64,000 nt of DNA from Roseiarcus sp963764955 (GCA_963764955.1 CAVXVE010000041.1:90626-154625); one strand, 5' to 3'. Shown: positions 8,866 to 18,855, counted from the stretch's first letter. The notes: generated by a model not told the origin, from the sequence alone. Numbers and translations are program-made.

Positions 8866-9837
8866 TCAATCCCGGCGGCGCTCGAGCGAGCTCGCGATGA
8901 GCACCGAAAGAATGAGCGCGACGCCGATGACAACGATTGTCGCGTCGCCCTTGACCCCCGTCAACGCCAGACCGTTTTTCAAGAGCTGGATCATGACGAG
9001 GCCGATCACGGTGCCCCAGATGGTGCCGGAGCCGCCAAAGATGCTCGCGCCGCCAAGAACGACAGCGGCGATGACGTCGAGCTCGTAGCCGGTGCCCATA
9101 TCCATCCGCGTGGTCGTCACCCGCGAGACGAGGACCCAGGCGGCGAGGCCTGAAGCCAGGCCGGACAGTGTGTAGACGATGAGTTTCACCCGATCGACCG
9201 GCAGAGCCGAGAAGCGCGCCGCCGTCTCGTTCGCGCCGATCGCGTAGAGCGTGCGGCCAAAGGTCGTGCGGTCGAGCGCGACGCCCGCGATCACAATGAG
9301 GACGATCAGAACCAGAAGCTGCGTCGGCACACCGAAAACGCTCCCCTGGCCAAGAAAATAAAACCATTCCGGATAGCCGCGCACCGAGCGCGCCTGGCTT
9401 ACGCCTTCGGCGAGGCCGCGATAGAGGGCGAGCGTCGCGATCGTCATGATGAGCGGTGGCACTTTCACCCGGGTGATGACGAGGCCGTTGACGAAGCCCG
9501 CGAGCGCGCCGACGGCGAGGGCGAAGGCGATCGCGAGCGGCAGCGGAAAGCCGAAGTTCTTCCACGAATAGCCGAGCATGATCGCGCATAAACCCACGAT
9601 CGCGCCGACCGAGAGGTCGATGCCGCCGGTGATGATGATGAAGGTCATCGGCAGCGCAATCAGGCCGGTCTCGCTGATGAAACGACCCTGGTCGAGGAGG
9701 TTGTCGACGGTGAGAAAGCGGTCGTTGAACGCGCCGAGGCCGGCAAGCGCGATCACCAGGATGATCGCGAGCAGCGTCTCGTGCCGCTTGAGCCAAAGCG
9801 GGGCGCGAAAAGGGCGGGTCTCGACGCCCAGGCTCAT
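8866..9837 (-). CDS. rhaQ: Rhamnose ABC transporter permease
   Basis: A 323-residue inner-membrane permease of the sugar ABC family (BPD_transp_2) with eight or more hydrophobic segments and the signature GGIDLSVGAIVGL (about residues 70-82). The later conserved block GGASIFGGSGTIWGTVIG contacts the ATPase. The ATG at 9837 overlaps the rhaP stop as ATGA; a GTG at 9846 is possible but less economical. RhaQ should pair with RhaP as a heterodimer. The P and Q names follow gene order. Confidence 0.88.
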   Translation of the reverse strand: MSLGVETRPFRAPLWLKRHETLLAIILVIALAGLGAFNDRFLTVDNLLDQGRFISETGLIALPMTFIIITGGIDLSVGAIVGLCAIMLGYSWKNFGFPLPLAIAFALAVGALAGFVNGLVITRVKVPPLIMTIATLALYRGLAEGVSQARSVRGYPEWFYFLGQGSVFGVPTQLLVLIVLIVIAGVALDRTTFGRTLYAIGANETAARFSALPVDRVKLIVYTLSGLASGLAAWVLVSRVTTTRMDMGTGYELDVIAAVVLGGASIFGGSGTIWGTVIGLVMIQLLKNGLALTGVKGDATIVVIGVALILSVLIASSLERRRD

Positions 9838-10829
9838 CGCTTCCACCCCTGGGCGGCGCGGCGCTGGCGCCGCAGGATGTCAGCGATGACGGTGGCGAGA
9901 ATGAGCGCGCCACGCAAGGCATCCGTCCAGTAGGGGGAAACGTTGATGAATACGAGCGCGCTCGTGATTTCGGCGATGAGAATCGCCGCCAGCGTCGAGC
10001 CGACGACGGTGCCGACGCCCCCTAAGATGCTGACGCCGCCGACCACCGCGGCGGTGATGATGGTGAGTTCGAGGCCCTGCGGGGTGGTCGACTGGATCAC
10101 CCGGAGCTGCGTCGCGTAGACGAGCGAGGCGAGGCCGGCGAAGAGCCCGTGCAGCGCAAACACCATCAGGACGGTGCGCTGCGGATTGACGCCGCAGAGG
10201 CGCGCGGCCTCGGGGTTGCCGCCGGTGGCGTAGATCGCGCGCCCGCTCGGCGAATTGCGCATCCACAGCGCCGCGAGCACGGTCGCCAGCACCATGATGA
10301 TCACCGGCATCGGGACGCCGAACAGGGAGAGGTCGGCGAGATGGAAATTCTGCGGCAGGTCGGTGATCCATTTCCCGCCGGTCACGCTGATGAGGCCGCC
10401 TTTGAGGATCGACAGCATGCCGAGGGTGACGACGATCGAGGGAATGCGGAGATAGGCCACGATCGCCCCCTGCGCCGCCATCACCGCGACGCCGACAAGG
10501 ATCGGAACGACCCAGGCGACGACAATCGGCGCGCCCGCGACGGCCAGCGATCCGCTGATCGTCGCCAAAACCCCGATCAGCGCGCCGACGGAAATATCGA
10601 TGTTGCCGGAGATGATCACCATCGACATGCCGATCGCCGCGATCGCGATATAGGCGTTGCCGAGCAGAAGGTCGGAAAGGTTGCGCGTCGCGAGGAAGCG
10701 CGGGTTGATAAGGCCGACCACGATGGCGAGGCCAATGATCGCAACCGCGAGCAGAGCCTCCTGGCCGACGAGGCGGCGAAACGCGGCGCGGCGGGCGTAG
10801 CCTGGGCTTGCGATCGTGGTCGCGCTCAA
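9834..10829 (-). CDS. rhaP: Rhamnose ABC transporter permease
   Basis: A 331-residue permease similar in layout to the next gene, with the paired signatures SGNIDISVGALIGVL and GGVSILGGVGTVVGSTLA. It begins at an inferred TTG (10829) that overlaps the rhaT stop as TTGA, so it is translationally coupled to the ATPase. The first 25 residues are cytoplasmic and are followed by hydrophobic segments. With RhaQ it should form the membrane channel for L-rhamnose. Confidence 0.88.
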   Translation of the reverse strand: MSATTIASPGYARRAAFRRLVGQEALLAVAIIGLAIVVGLINPRFLATRNLSDLLLGNAYIAIAAIGMSMVIISGNIDISVGALIGVLATISGSLAVAGAPIVVAWVVPILVGVAVMAAQGAIVAYLRIPSIVVTLGMLSILKGGLISVTGGKWITDLPQNFHLADLSLFGVPMPVIIMVLATVLAALWMRNSPSGRAIYATGGNPEAARLCGVNPQRTVLMVFALHGLFAGLASLVYATQLRVIQSTTPQGLELTIITAAVVGGVSILGGVGTVVGSTLAAILIAEITSALVFINVSPYWTDALRGALILATVIADILRRQRRAAQGWKR

Positions 10830-12376
10830 GCCGCCCTCCCCGCGCCCGACGTTTCCCCCATCATCGCAGCTCCAACGGCCTCGGAGGTGGCTTCGGCGCG
10901 GTCGAACTCGCCCACGAGCCGGCCCTCGCGCATGACGAGCACGCGGTCGCTCATGCCCAGAACCTCGGGCAATTCGCTCGAAATCATCAGGATGGCGACG
11001 CCCTCGCCGGCGAGCTGGCTCATCAGGCGATGGATCTCGGCCTTGGCGCCGACGTCGATGCCCCGCGTCGGTTCATCGAGGATGAGCAACTTGGGGTTAT
11101 TGGCGAGCCACTTGCCAAGCACGATTTTCTGCTGGTTGCCGCCCGAAAGGCGCCCCGCGATCTCATCGACCGAACTCGTCTTGACGCTGAATCGCTTGAC
11201 GCCCTCCTCCGCCATCCGCCGCTCGCCCGCCCGATCAATGAACCCGGCGTGCGAGAGCGCGCCGAGCGCGGCGAGGGAGAAGTTGTGCAGAACGCTCATC
11301 CGCCGGACCAGGCCCTGCGCGCCGCGATCCTCGGGCACATAAGCGAGGCCCTTGGCGCGCGCGGCGCCCGGCGAGTCGATCCGCACGACTTCGCCGTTGA
11401 GCCGGATCTCGCCCAATTCGGCCGGCGTCATGCCGAACAGCGTCTGCGCGAGCTCGCTGCGGCCGGATCCCACGAGGCCGGCCAGGCCAACGATCTCGCC
11501 CGCCCTCACCGTGAGACTCACGCCCTTGGTGAGCGGCCGGCGCACGAGATCGCGCGCCTCGAGGACGGGCGCGCCGATCGGCGCCGGCGTCTTCGGAAAG
11601 AGATTGTCGATCCGCCGCCCGACCATCATCTGCACGAGCTCGGCGGCGTTGGTGTCGCCGACATCGCGCGAGCCGACATAGGCGCCGTCGCGCAGCACCG
11701 TGACGCGATCGGCGATGGCGAAGATCTCGTCGAGGCGATGGCTGATATAGACGATCCCGACGCCCCGCCGCTTGAGGCGCCGCACGACGTCAAACAGGCG
11801 CGTCACGTCGCTTTCGGTGAGCGCGGCGGTCGGCTCGTCCATGATGAGGATGCGCGCATCGTGCGACAGAGCGCGCAAGATCTCGACGCGCTGCCGGTTG
11901 CCGACGGTCAGCGCGCCGACGATCTGATCGGGGACGAGATCGTCGATTTCGAGCGAATCGAGCAGCTGCTGGGCTTTCGCGCGCATCGCCCGCCAATCGA
12001 TGCGGCCCGCGCCCGCCTGCGGGGCGTGACCAAGGAAGATGTTCTCGGCAACACTGAGCTCGGGAAACAGCAACAGCTCCTGATAGATCGTCGCCACGCC
12101 GGCGCGGCGCGCATCGTCCGGCGCGGAAAACTGGACCTTCGTCCCGTCGACCAGAATCGAACCCGCGTCGGGCTCATAGACGCCGGACACGATCTTGATC
12201 AGCGTCGATTTTCCCGCCCCGTTCTCGCCGAGCAGGGCGTGGACCTCGCCGGCGCGGACGTCGAACGAGACGCCCGAGAGCGCGCGCACGCCGGGAAACG
12301 TCTTCTCGATCTCGCGCACCTCGAGCAGCGGTGCGGCCCCTACGAGCGCGGGGTCAGTCTTCAGCGCCGCGCTCAC
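10826..12376 (-). CDS. rhaT: Rhamnose ABC transporter ATP-binding protein
   Basis: A 516-residue tandem ABC ATPase of the ribose/rhamnose importer class. The first cassette has Walker A GENGAGKST, a degenerate signature (LTVGNRQ) and Walker B ILIMDEPTAAL. The second has an altered Walker A (GLVGSGRSE), an intact signature LSGGNQQK and Walker B LLILDEPTRGIDVG. This asymmetry is normal for the family. The start is a GTG at 12376 overlapping the rhaR stop as GTGA, so regulator and transporter are coupled. Confidence 0.93.
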   Translation of the reverse strand: MSAALKTDPALVGAAPLLEVREIEKTFPGVRALSGVSFDVRAGEVHALLGENGAGKSTLIKIVSGVYEPDAGSILVDGTKVQFSAPDDARRAGVATIYQELLLFPELSVAENIFLGHAPQAGAGRIDWRAMRAKAQQLLDSLEIDDLVPDQIVGALTVGNRQRVEILRALSHDARILIMDEPTAALTESDVTRLFDVVRRLKRRGVGIVYISHRLDEIFAIADRVTVLRDGAYVGSRDVGDTNAAELVQMMVGRRIDNLFPKTPAPIGAPVLEARDLVRRPLTKGVSLTVRAGEIVGLAGLVGSGRSELAQTLFGMTPAELGEIRLNGEVVRIDSPGAARAKGLAYVPEDRGAQGLVRRMSVLHNFSLAALGALSHAGFIDRAGERRMAEEGVKRFSVKTSSVDEIAGRLSGGNQQKIVLGKWLANNPKLLILDEPTRGIDVGAKAEIHRLMSQLAGEGVAILMISSELPEVLGMSDRVLVMREGRLVGEFDRAEATSEAVGAAMMGETSGAGRAA

Positions 12377-13186
12377 GCCGCCTCCGTGGCGCGCGTCTCG
12401 GGATCGACGACAATCGTCTCGACGCCGGCGCCGCGCAGCATGGCGAGCGCTTCCGGCGGCGCGGCCCGGTCGGTGATGAGCGCGTGAATGCGGCTGAGCG
12501 GACAGACCACGAGGCTGCCGCGCTGGGCGAATTTCGAAGCGTCCGCCAGAACGACCAGCCTGTCCGCGCGGCGCAGAAGCTTCATCTCCGCGCGCGCGAT
12601 CAGGGGATCGCCCTCGATCACGCCGAGGGGGCCGATCGAGATGGCGCTCATGAACATGATGCGCGCCGAATAGTGCTGGATCGCGTCGTCATCGAATGGG
12701 CGCGACAATGATTTTCTGCTCGCGGTAGACCTCGCCGCCCGGCAAGACGACGCGGTTCTGCGTTTCCCGGATAAGAAACTCGGCGAGCGGGTAGGAGTTG
12801 GTCAAGATCTCGAGCCGGGTTGAGCGCAGGAATTCCGCCATCTGGAACGTCGTTGTGCCGCCGTTGATGATGATCGAGTCGCCGTCTTCGCACATTTCCA
12901 GGGCGCGCCGCGCAATGGCGCGTTTGGCTTCGATGTTGATCGCCCGGCTGATGTCGAACGCCGGCGTCTCGAGCGACCCCTGAATCAGCCGCCGGGACAA
13001 GGGGCCGCGAACCGCCTGGATGCCGCCGTAGACGCGTTCGCCGTAACCGGCCGCCGCCAGGCGCCCAGCGTCACGCCGGGCCGAAGCGGCGGAGACGCCC
13101 GTCGCAGCCATCAGGTCGGCGATTGAGAGGAAGCCTTGCGCGGCGAGCAGGTCGCGGACGATTTCGACGCGATGTCTCTCGCGCAT
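12373..13186 (-). CDS. rhaR: DeoR-family rhamnose regulator (one frame break)
   Basis: DeoR-type regulator of about 270 residues: an N-terminal winged helix (RERHRVEIVRDLLAAQG...SAASARRDAGRL) and a C-terminal sugar-phosphate sensor domain (INGGTTTFQMAEFL, VVLADASKF, ITDRAAPPE). The ATG at 13186 has GGAGG about 12 nt upstream; an in-frame start at 13255 would add 23 residues before the domain. The frame breaks near 12705, where KIIV must continue into SRPFDDDAIQHY. It heads the transporter operon and is divergent from rhaD, so it probably represses both directions; rhizobial RhaR is a negative regulator. Confidence 0.88.
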
Positions 13187-13305
13187 GAGCCTTGTCGTTC
13201 CTCCGAACATTTGTCGTTGCTGTTTTTCCTGCCATAGGGCCGAACGCCATGTCAATCAACCTCGATCAAAACTCGCTCATTGCCGGACCAGAACGCGCAG
13301 GAATA

Positions 13306-13334
13306 TTGACGGACTTCGATCGTTTGCCTATTGA
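13306..13334 (+). promoter_or_regulatory. Candidate rhaD promoter
   Basis: TTGACG (13306-13311), 17 bases, then TATTGA (13329-13334) gives a sigma-70-like promoter with a start near 13341 and a leader of about 30 nt before the rhaD ATG. ATTGAC occurs at 13305 and 13330 and in inverse as GTCAAT at 13251, so these could also be parts of the RhaR operator. Confidence 0.45.
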
Positions 13335-13370
13335 CGAATGAAAATTGCGCGTCATCGAGAGGAACGACCC

Positions 13371-15478
13371 ATGGGCGGCGACCAACTTCGTTTTGACGCT
13401 CCGTTGCCCGATCTCTGGGACGACGAGCATGCAGCTTCGCTCGACGAACCCGGTCAGCTGCTCTACCGCTCCAATCTGCTCGGGGGCGACCTGCGCATCA
13501 CCAATTTCGGCGGCGGCAATACATCGGCCAAGGTGGCGGCGAAGGATCCCCTGACCGGCGCGCCGACAAAAGTCCTCTGGGTCAAGGGCTCCGGCGGGGA
13601 CATCGGCTCGATGAAGCTCGACGGCTTCTCGACGCTCTACATGGACAAGCTTCTCAGCCTCAAATCGATCTATCGCGGCCTCGAGCACGAGGACGAGATG
13701 GTTCGGCTGTACGATCATTGCACGTTCAACCTCAATCCGCGCGCAACCTCGATCGACACGCCGCTGCATGGATTCGTTCCGCACGCGCATGTCGACCACG
13801 TTCACGCCGATGCGGTGATCGCGATCGCGGCGAGCGAGAAGGCCGAAGCGCTGACGCGCGAGATCTACGGCGGCGAGCTCGGCTTCCTGCCGTGGCAGCG
13901 GCCGGGCTTCGACCTCGGGCTCAAGCTCGGCGCGATGGCCGAGGCCAATCCGAACCTGAAGGGCGTGGTGCTCGGCGGCCACGGTCTCTTCACCTGGGGA
14001 CCGACCTCGAAGGACTGCTATCGAATCACGCTCGAGATGATCAACAAGGCGGCCCAATGGCTCGGCGCAAACGCGCGCGGAGCAGCCTTCGGCGGACCGC
14101 GCGTGGAGGCGCTGGCCCGGGCGGACCGGCGCGATGTCGCGGCGAAGCTCCTGCCCGCCATTCGCAAGCATATTTCCTCAAGCGAGCGAAAGATCGGGCA
14201 CTTCACCGATGCGCCGGCGGTGCTCGAGTTCGTCAATTCCCGCGACCTCAAGCCGCTGGCCGCGCTCGGGACGTCTTGCCCGGATCATTTCCTGCGCACC
14301 AAGATCCGTCCGCTCGTGCTGCCCTTCGACCCGGCGGCGCGCAACCTCGACGCCGTGATCGCATCGCTCGACAAGGAGCTATCCGACTATCGCGCCGGCT
14401 ACAGGGCCTATTATGAGCGCTGCAAGCATGCCGAACTCGCCGCCCATGCGCGATCCCAACCCGGTGATCTATCTGGTTCCCGGCGTCGGCATGCTTTCGT
14501 TCGCCAAGGACAAGGCGACGGCCCGCATCGGCTCGGAGTTCTACCTCAACGCGATCAACGTGATGCGTGGCGCGACCGGCGTCGGCCGCTATGTCGGACT
14601 TGACGAGCAGGAAGCCTTCAATATCGAATATTGGGCTGCTCGAGGAGGCCAAGCTTCAGCGCATGCCGAAGCCGAAGTCGCTCGCCGGGCGGATCGCGCT
14701 GGTGACTGGCGGCGCGGGCGGCATCGGAAAGGCGATCGCAGCTCGGCTCATGGGCGAAGGCGCCTGCGTCGTGCTCGCCGACATCGACGCCCAGAGCCTC
14801 GATGCGGCGGTCGCCGAGTTCGGCAAGCTTTTCGGCAAGGACGTGGTCGCGGGAATCCATGTCGACGTGACGAGCGAGCCCTCGGTCGAGGCCGCCTTTC
14901 ACGAGGCCCTCATCGCCTTCGGCGGCATGGACATTGTCGTCGCCAACGCCGGCATCGCCTCCGCGGCGGCGTTCGAGGACACTTCGCTCGAACTTTGGAA
15001 CCGCAACATGTCGATCCTCGCGACGGGATATTTCCTTGCCGCGCGCGGCGGCTATCGAATCATGAAGGAGCAGGGCCTCGGCGGCGCCATCGTCTTCATC
15101 GCCTCGAAGAACGCGCTCGCCGCCTCGCCGGGCGCGTCGGCCTATTGCGCCGCGAAGGCGGCGGAGGTCCATCTTGCGCGCTCTATCGCGCTCGAAGGCG
15201 CGCCTTTCGGCATCCGCGCCAATACGGTCAATCCGGACGCCGTGCTGCGCGGCTCGAAGATCTGGCAGGGCGAATGGCGGGCCCAGCGGGCGGCGTCAAA
15301 CAAGGTGAGCGAGGATGAGCTCGAAGAGGTCTACCGGCAGCGCTCGCTGCTGAAACGGTCCGTGTACCCTGAGGACATCGCCGAGGCGGTCTATTATTTC
15401 GCCTCCGATCTCTCATCCAAGAGCACCGGCAATATCCTCAACGTCGACGCCGGCAACGCGGTGAGCTTCACCCGCTGA
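13371..15478 (+). CDS. rhaD: Bifunctional rhamnulose-1-phosphate aldolase / lactaldehyde dehydrogenase-type SDR (two frame breaks)
   Basis: Fusion of about 702 residues. The N-terminal class II aldolase domain (about 1-340) has the metal-binding cluster HAHVDHVHADAV and GGHGLFTWG. The C-terminal SDR domain (from about 435) has TGGAGGIGKAIA, NAG and the catalytic SAYCAAK. It should cleave L-rhamnulose-1-phosphate to dihydroxyacetone phosphate and L-lactaldehyde and oxidise the latter. The ATG at 13371 has GAGAGGA 7 nt upstream. Frame breaks lie near 14440 and 14635; across both, the sequence follows the known fusion. It is divergent from rhaR and followed by rhaI after 29 bp. Confidence 0.9.
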
Positions 15479-15507
15479 GCAGACGAACTCATAGAAACGG
15501 AGCGGCG

Positions 15508-16800
15508 ATGTCCTATCGCATCCCTGACGCGCTGATCGCGGAGGAGAACGCCAAACTCGGCGCCGCCCAAGCCGAGGACTATGCGGCGCTCGGCCGGCGG
15601 CTCGAACGATCCGGCGTCGATATCGAGGCGATCACCGCCAAGGTCGCCGGCTTCGCAGTCGCGGTTCCGACCTGGGGAGTGGGCACCGGCGGCACGCGCT
15701 TTGCGCGCTTTCCGGGCGTGGGCGAGCCGCGCGGAATCTTCGACAAGATCGAGGATTGCGCGACCATCCATCAGCTCACCCGCGCAACGCCGACCTGCTC
15801 GCCGCATTACCCATGGGACAAGGTCAGCGATTATCGGGAGCTCGCTGAGCACGCAGCAGCGCTCGGCGTCGGCTTCGACGCGGTCAACTCCAACACCTTT
15901 CAGGACGCAGCCGGACAGACGCTGACATATAAATTCGGCTCGCTCGCCAACAGCGAGAAGGCGGTGCGCGACCAGGCGGTGGCGCACAATGTCGAGTGCA
16001 TCGAAATCGGCCAGAAGCTCGGGTCGAAAGCGCTGACGGTGTGGATCGCCGACGGCTCGAACTTTCCGGGTCAATCGAACCTCAACCGCGTGTTCGACTG
16101 GTATCTAGAATCGATGACCGAGATCTACGCGCGGCTGCCTCAGGACTGGCGCGTCTTTATCGAGCACAAGCTCTACGAGCCGGCGTTCTATTCGACTGTC
16201 ATTTCAGACTGGGGCTCGAGCCTGATGGCGGCGCAGGCGCTGGGGCCGAAGGCGTTCTGCCTCGTTGACCTTGGGCACCATGCGCCGAACGTCAATATCG
16301 AGCAGATCGTGGCGCGGCTGATCCGCGTTCAGCGTCTCGCCGGGTTCCATTTCAACGATTCGAAATACGGCGACGACGACCTCGACACGGGCGCCATCGA
16401 CCCGTTCCGCCTGTTCCTCGTCTTCAATGAACTCGTCGACGCCGCCGCCCGCCACGCTCCGGGCTTCGATCCGGCCTACATGCTCGACCAGTCGCATAAC
16501 GTCACCGACCCGATCGAGAGCCTGATGGCCTCGGCGACGGAGACGCAGCGCGCCTATGCGCAAGCGCTGATTGTCGACCGGGACGCGCTCGCCGCGGCGC
16601 AAGCGGACAACGACGCCATGCTCGGCCACCGTATTCTGAAGGCGGGCTTTCTCGCCGACGTGTCGCCAATCCTGGCCGAAGCGCGCGTGCGCAACGGCGG
16701 CGCGATCGATCCGATCGCCGTCTATCGGGCGTCGAACTATCGCCGCGTCAAAGCGAAGGAACGCCCTGCAGTCGCCGGGTCGTCTTCGGGGATTGTTTGA
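15508..16800 (+). CDS. rhaI: L-rhamnose isomerase
   Basis: A 430-residue rhizobial-type L-rhamnose isomerase (xylose-isomerase-like TIM barrel) converting L-rhamnose to L-rhamnulose. Metal-ligand regions are visible: FIEHKLYEPAFYST, DLGHHAPNVNIEQIVA and HFNDSKYGDDDLDTG. The ATG at 15508 has GGAG about 8 nt before it. It is the second gene of the rightward rhaD-rhaI operon and supplies substrate to RhaK on the other strand. Confidence 0.93.
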   Translation: MSYRIPDALIAEENAKLGAAQAEDYAALGRRLERSGVDIEAITAKVAGFAVAVPTWGVGTGGTRFARFPGVGEPRGIFDKIEDCATIHQLTRATPTCSPHYPWDKVSDYRELAEHAAALGVGFDAVNSNTFQDAAGQTLTYKFGSLANSEKAVRDQAVAHNVECIEIGQKLGSKALTVWIADGSNFPGQSNLNRVFDWYLESMTEIYARLPQDWRVFIEHKLYEPAFYSTVISDWGSSLMAAQALGPKAFCLVDLGHHAPNVNIEQIVARLIRVQRLAGFHFNDSKYGDDDLDTGAIDPFRLFLVFNELVDAAARHAPGFDPAYMLDQSHNVTDPIESLMASATETQRAYAQALIVDRDALAAAQADNDAMLGHRILKAGFLADVSPILAEARVRNGGAIDPIAVYRASNYRRVKAKERPAVAGSSSGIV

Positions 16801-16864
16801 CGCAGATCGCTTGACGCAATGCCCTCAGGTTTGCCGCAAGCGGCGCGCGCCAGCCAACGGAAAC

Positions 16865-16891
16865 TCCCGCGACGCCGCCAGCGCCGCGGGA
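16865..16891. terminator. Candidate bidirectional terminator
   Basis: TCCCGCG (16865-16871) pairs with CGCGGGA (16885-16891) across a 13-base loop and is followed by AATTTC, between rhaI and a convergent gene. The T-run is weak. Confidence 0.35.
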
Positions 16892-16955
16892 ATTTCGTGG
16901 AACGCACTTACTGCTCCGCAGCGGACGGAGCGGCCTTTTCGAATTGAACTTCCGG

Positions 16956-17390
16956 CTATTCCGCCGGCGTCGCCGACACCGCTTCCACCGGAATGGTCAC
17001 CGGCTCCGCCTCGCGCCGGAAGCGCCGCCAAGCCATCCGCATATCGCGGAACAGTCTCACCCACGCGTTCGGCTCTTTGAAGTGCGACGCGAACTCGCGG
17101 TTCTGCTCCATAGGAACCCAATAATGCTGCCGCCAGGTCTTGAACATCGAGTGGAGTTCGTCGGCCTGCTCGGGTCTCACCGACATAGCGGCGCAGCCGC
17201 AAAGCGCGTCGACCGTAACCCGCCCCTTCCTGTCGAACTGGAAGCGATGGCGGCTTGGCACATGATGGAGCCAGCCATGAGCATATTCGAAATCGGAAGG
17301 CTGGAACCGAAGCGACGCAATCATTGGGGCCATGTCCAGATAGCGAACCGAGTGCCCTGACGCTAGTGCGTATTCCACGTTTGGCATCAT
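16956..17390 (-). CDS. Conserved-looking hypothetical protein
   Basis: A 144-residue protein that I do not recognise. The ATG at 17390 (or the next codon) is chosen because AGGGAG lies just upstream. It has no signal peptide or membrane segment. It is rich in Trp, Tyr, His and Arg, with blocks LRFQPSDFEYAHGWLHHVP and KTWRQHYWVPMEQNREFASHFKEPN. Codon use is like neighbouring real genes. Its tail (WRRFRREAEPVTIPVE) is basic then acidic. It converges on rhaI. Confidence 0.6.
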   Translation of the reverse strand: MMPNVEYALASGHSVRYLDMAPMIASLRFQPSDFEYAHGWLHHVPSRHRFQFDRKGRVTVDALCGCAAMSVRPEQADELHSMFKTWRQHYWVPMEQNREFASHFKEPNAWVRLFRDMRMAWRRFRREAEPVTIPVEAVSATPAE

Positions 17391-17705
17391 AGTCTCCCTC
17401 ACCAAGGAGCCCCGTTGCCCTCAACGTTCCGGCGCGCCGCGCGTTCCGCAGGCGCGCCTGCATCGACGCTTTTTTCTTGGGCGCGAGCCGCGATGCGAGA
17501 TGCAGAGCATCGCAAGAACGGCCCGCGCCGGTTGCGCTGGAACTGAGTGTAACGCCGTTTCCGGCTCGGCTGCAATCGGTTCCGTTGCAGTTTGGCGCCG
17601 CGCCGCCGATCACAATATCGGGCGCGACGTTAAGGGCCGGCGCGGCTGGCTTTCTGTCCCGGGGCGCGCCGATGATCCCGCGCCCGAGCCTCGCCGCCCG
17701 GAGGC
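17391..17705. other. Gene-free stretch upstream of the HTH-GNAT gene
   Basis: About 315 bp between two divergent genes. Short open frames here have atypical composition and no ribosome site. Apart from the promoter and operator that follow it, I see no RNA gene, repeat or other element. Confidence 0.4.
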
Positions 17706-17737
17706 TTGAAACCGACGCATATCTGACTAAAGTCAGA
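17706..17737 (+). promoter_or_regulatory. Promoter with overlapping operator for the HTH-GNAT gene
   Basis: TTGAAA (17706-17711), 16 bases, then TAAAGT (17728-17733). A perfect palindrome TCTGACT-AA-AGTCAGA at 17722-17737 covers the -10 box and stops 2 bases before the ATG at 17740. The predicted start of transcription is the A of that ATG, so the mRNA would be leaderless and shut off by its own MarR-like domain. Confidence 0.6.
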
Positions 17738-17739
17738 GA

Positions 17740-18622
17740 ATGGACGAGAGCCAGCTGCTGCAGATCCGCCGCTTCAACCGCGCCGTGACGCAACGCGTCG
17801 GCGCGCTCGAGGTCGACTACCTGCGCCGGGGCCGGCCGCTGGCGGAGGCGCGGCTTCTGTTCGAGATCGGGGCCGACGGCGTCGATCTCCGCACGCTTCG
17901 CGGCAAGCTCGGACTCGATTCGGGCTATCTGAGCCGCCTGCTCCAATCCCTGACGACACAAGGATTGATCACGGTGACGAAAGGCGATTGGGGACGGTCG
18001 ACGCCGCCGTGTGAGCCTGACACGCAAGGGGAGCGCGGAGCGCGCGGCCTATGACCGGCTCTCGGACAATCTCGCGGCTTCCATGCTGGCGCCCCTCGAC
18101 GCCGCCGAGCGCAACCGTTTGCTCAACGCCATGGGCGAAGTCGAGCGACTGATCCGCGCGGCCTCGATCGAGGTCGGGGCCGAATCGCCTGACAGCGCCG
18201 ATGCGCGCCGGTGTCTCGATGCGTACTTCCAGGAGCTTGAGGCGCGTTTTGAGAGCGGCTTCGACGCCTCCGCGGACCATTCCGCTCCTGCCGGAGCGAT
18301 GACGCCTCCGTCAGGTCTTTTCGTTATCGCCCGGCTCGACGGGGAAGCGGTTGGGTGCGGCGGGTTCAAGCGCGTCGGCAAAACGACCGGGGAAATCAAG
18401 CGGGTGTGGACAGCTCCGTCCGCCCGGGGATTGGGGATCGCGCGCCGGGTGGTGCGAACGCTGGAGGCCGCCGCGCGCGAAGCGGGGCTCAAGACCCTGC
18501 GGCTCGACACCAACCGGGCGCTGACGGAAGCCCACGCGCTCTACCGGAAGGAAGGCTATCGGGAGATCGCCCGCTTCGACGACAACCCTTATGCCGATCA
18601 CTGGTTCGAGAAGCGGCTTTGA
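17740..18622 (+). CDS. MarR-type regulator fused to GNAT acetyltransferase (one frame break)
   Basis: Fusion of about 294 residues: an N-terminal MarR winged helix (GALEVDYLRRGRPLAEARLL, LRGKLGLDSGYLSRLLQSL) and a C-terminal GNAT domain from about residue 150 with the acetyl-CoA-binding signature PSARGLGIARRVVRTLE. The frame breaks at 17988-17989: removing one T of GCGATTGGGG gives KGDGDGRRRRVSLTRKG, the expected MarR wing. Such fusions are common in soil bacteria; targets are usually unknown. A palindrome overlaps its promoter, which suggests autoregulation. Confidence 0.85.
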
Positions 18623-18657
18623 AGCGCGCTCGAGCCGACGCCACCGGCTCCTTTAGT

Positions 18658-18855
18658 CTAATCGCGCCACCATGGCTTGTTGATTTCCGCCCAGCGGTCG
18701 GCCGCGGTAATGCCGATGTCGTGCAATTCGCCGTTCGACATGCGCGCGAGTTGGTCGCGTTGCCGCGCCCGCCGAAGCCATAGCTGCAATGCGCTTCGCC
18801 ATCCGGCGAAGGACGGCGACGAGTGTCCAATATACGGCGATGCGATTCGAAGCAT
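18658..18855 (-). CDS. DUF1127 protein
   Basis: A 65-residue protein whose C-terminal 40 residues form the arginine-rich DUF1127 module (RRARQRDQLARMSNGELHDIGIT, ending in DRWAEINKPWWRD). Members of this size in alphaproteobacteria are small regulators, in some species acting in phosphate or carbon metabolism with RNA, as reported for related proteins. It converges on the HTH-GNAT gene, 35 bp away. The ATG at 18855 is the best start; longer in-frame versions lack conservation. Confidence 0.8.
   Translation of the reverse strand: MLRIASPYIGHSSPSFAGWRSALQLWLRRARQRDQLARMSNGELHDIGITAADRWAEINKPWWRD

Noticed and set aside
10808..12487. A 559-codon frame on the plus strand
   Set aside because: It is the antisense of rhaT, which has full ABC motifs; the plus-strand product has none.
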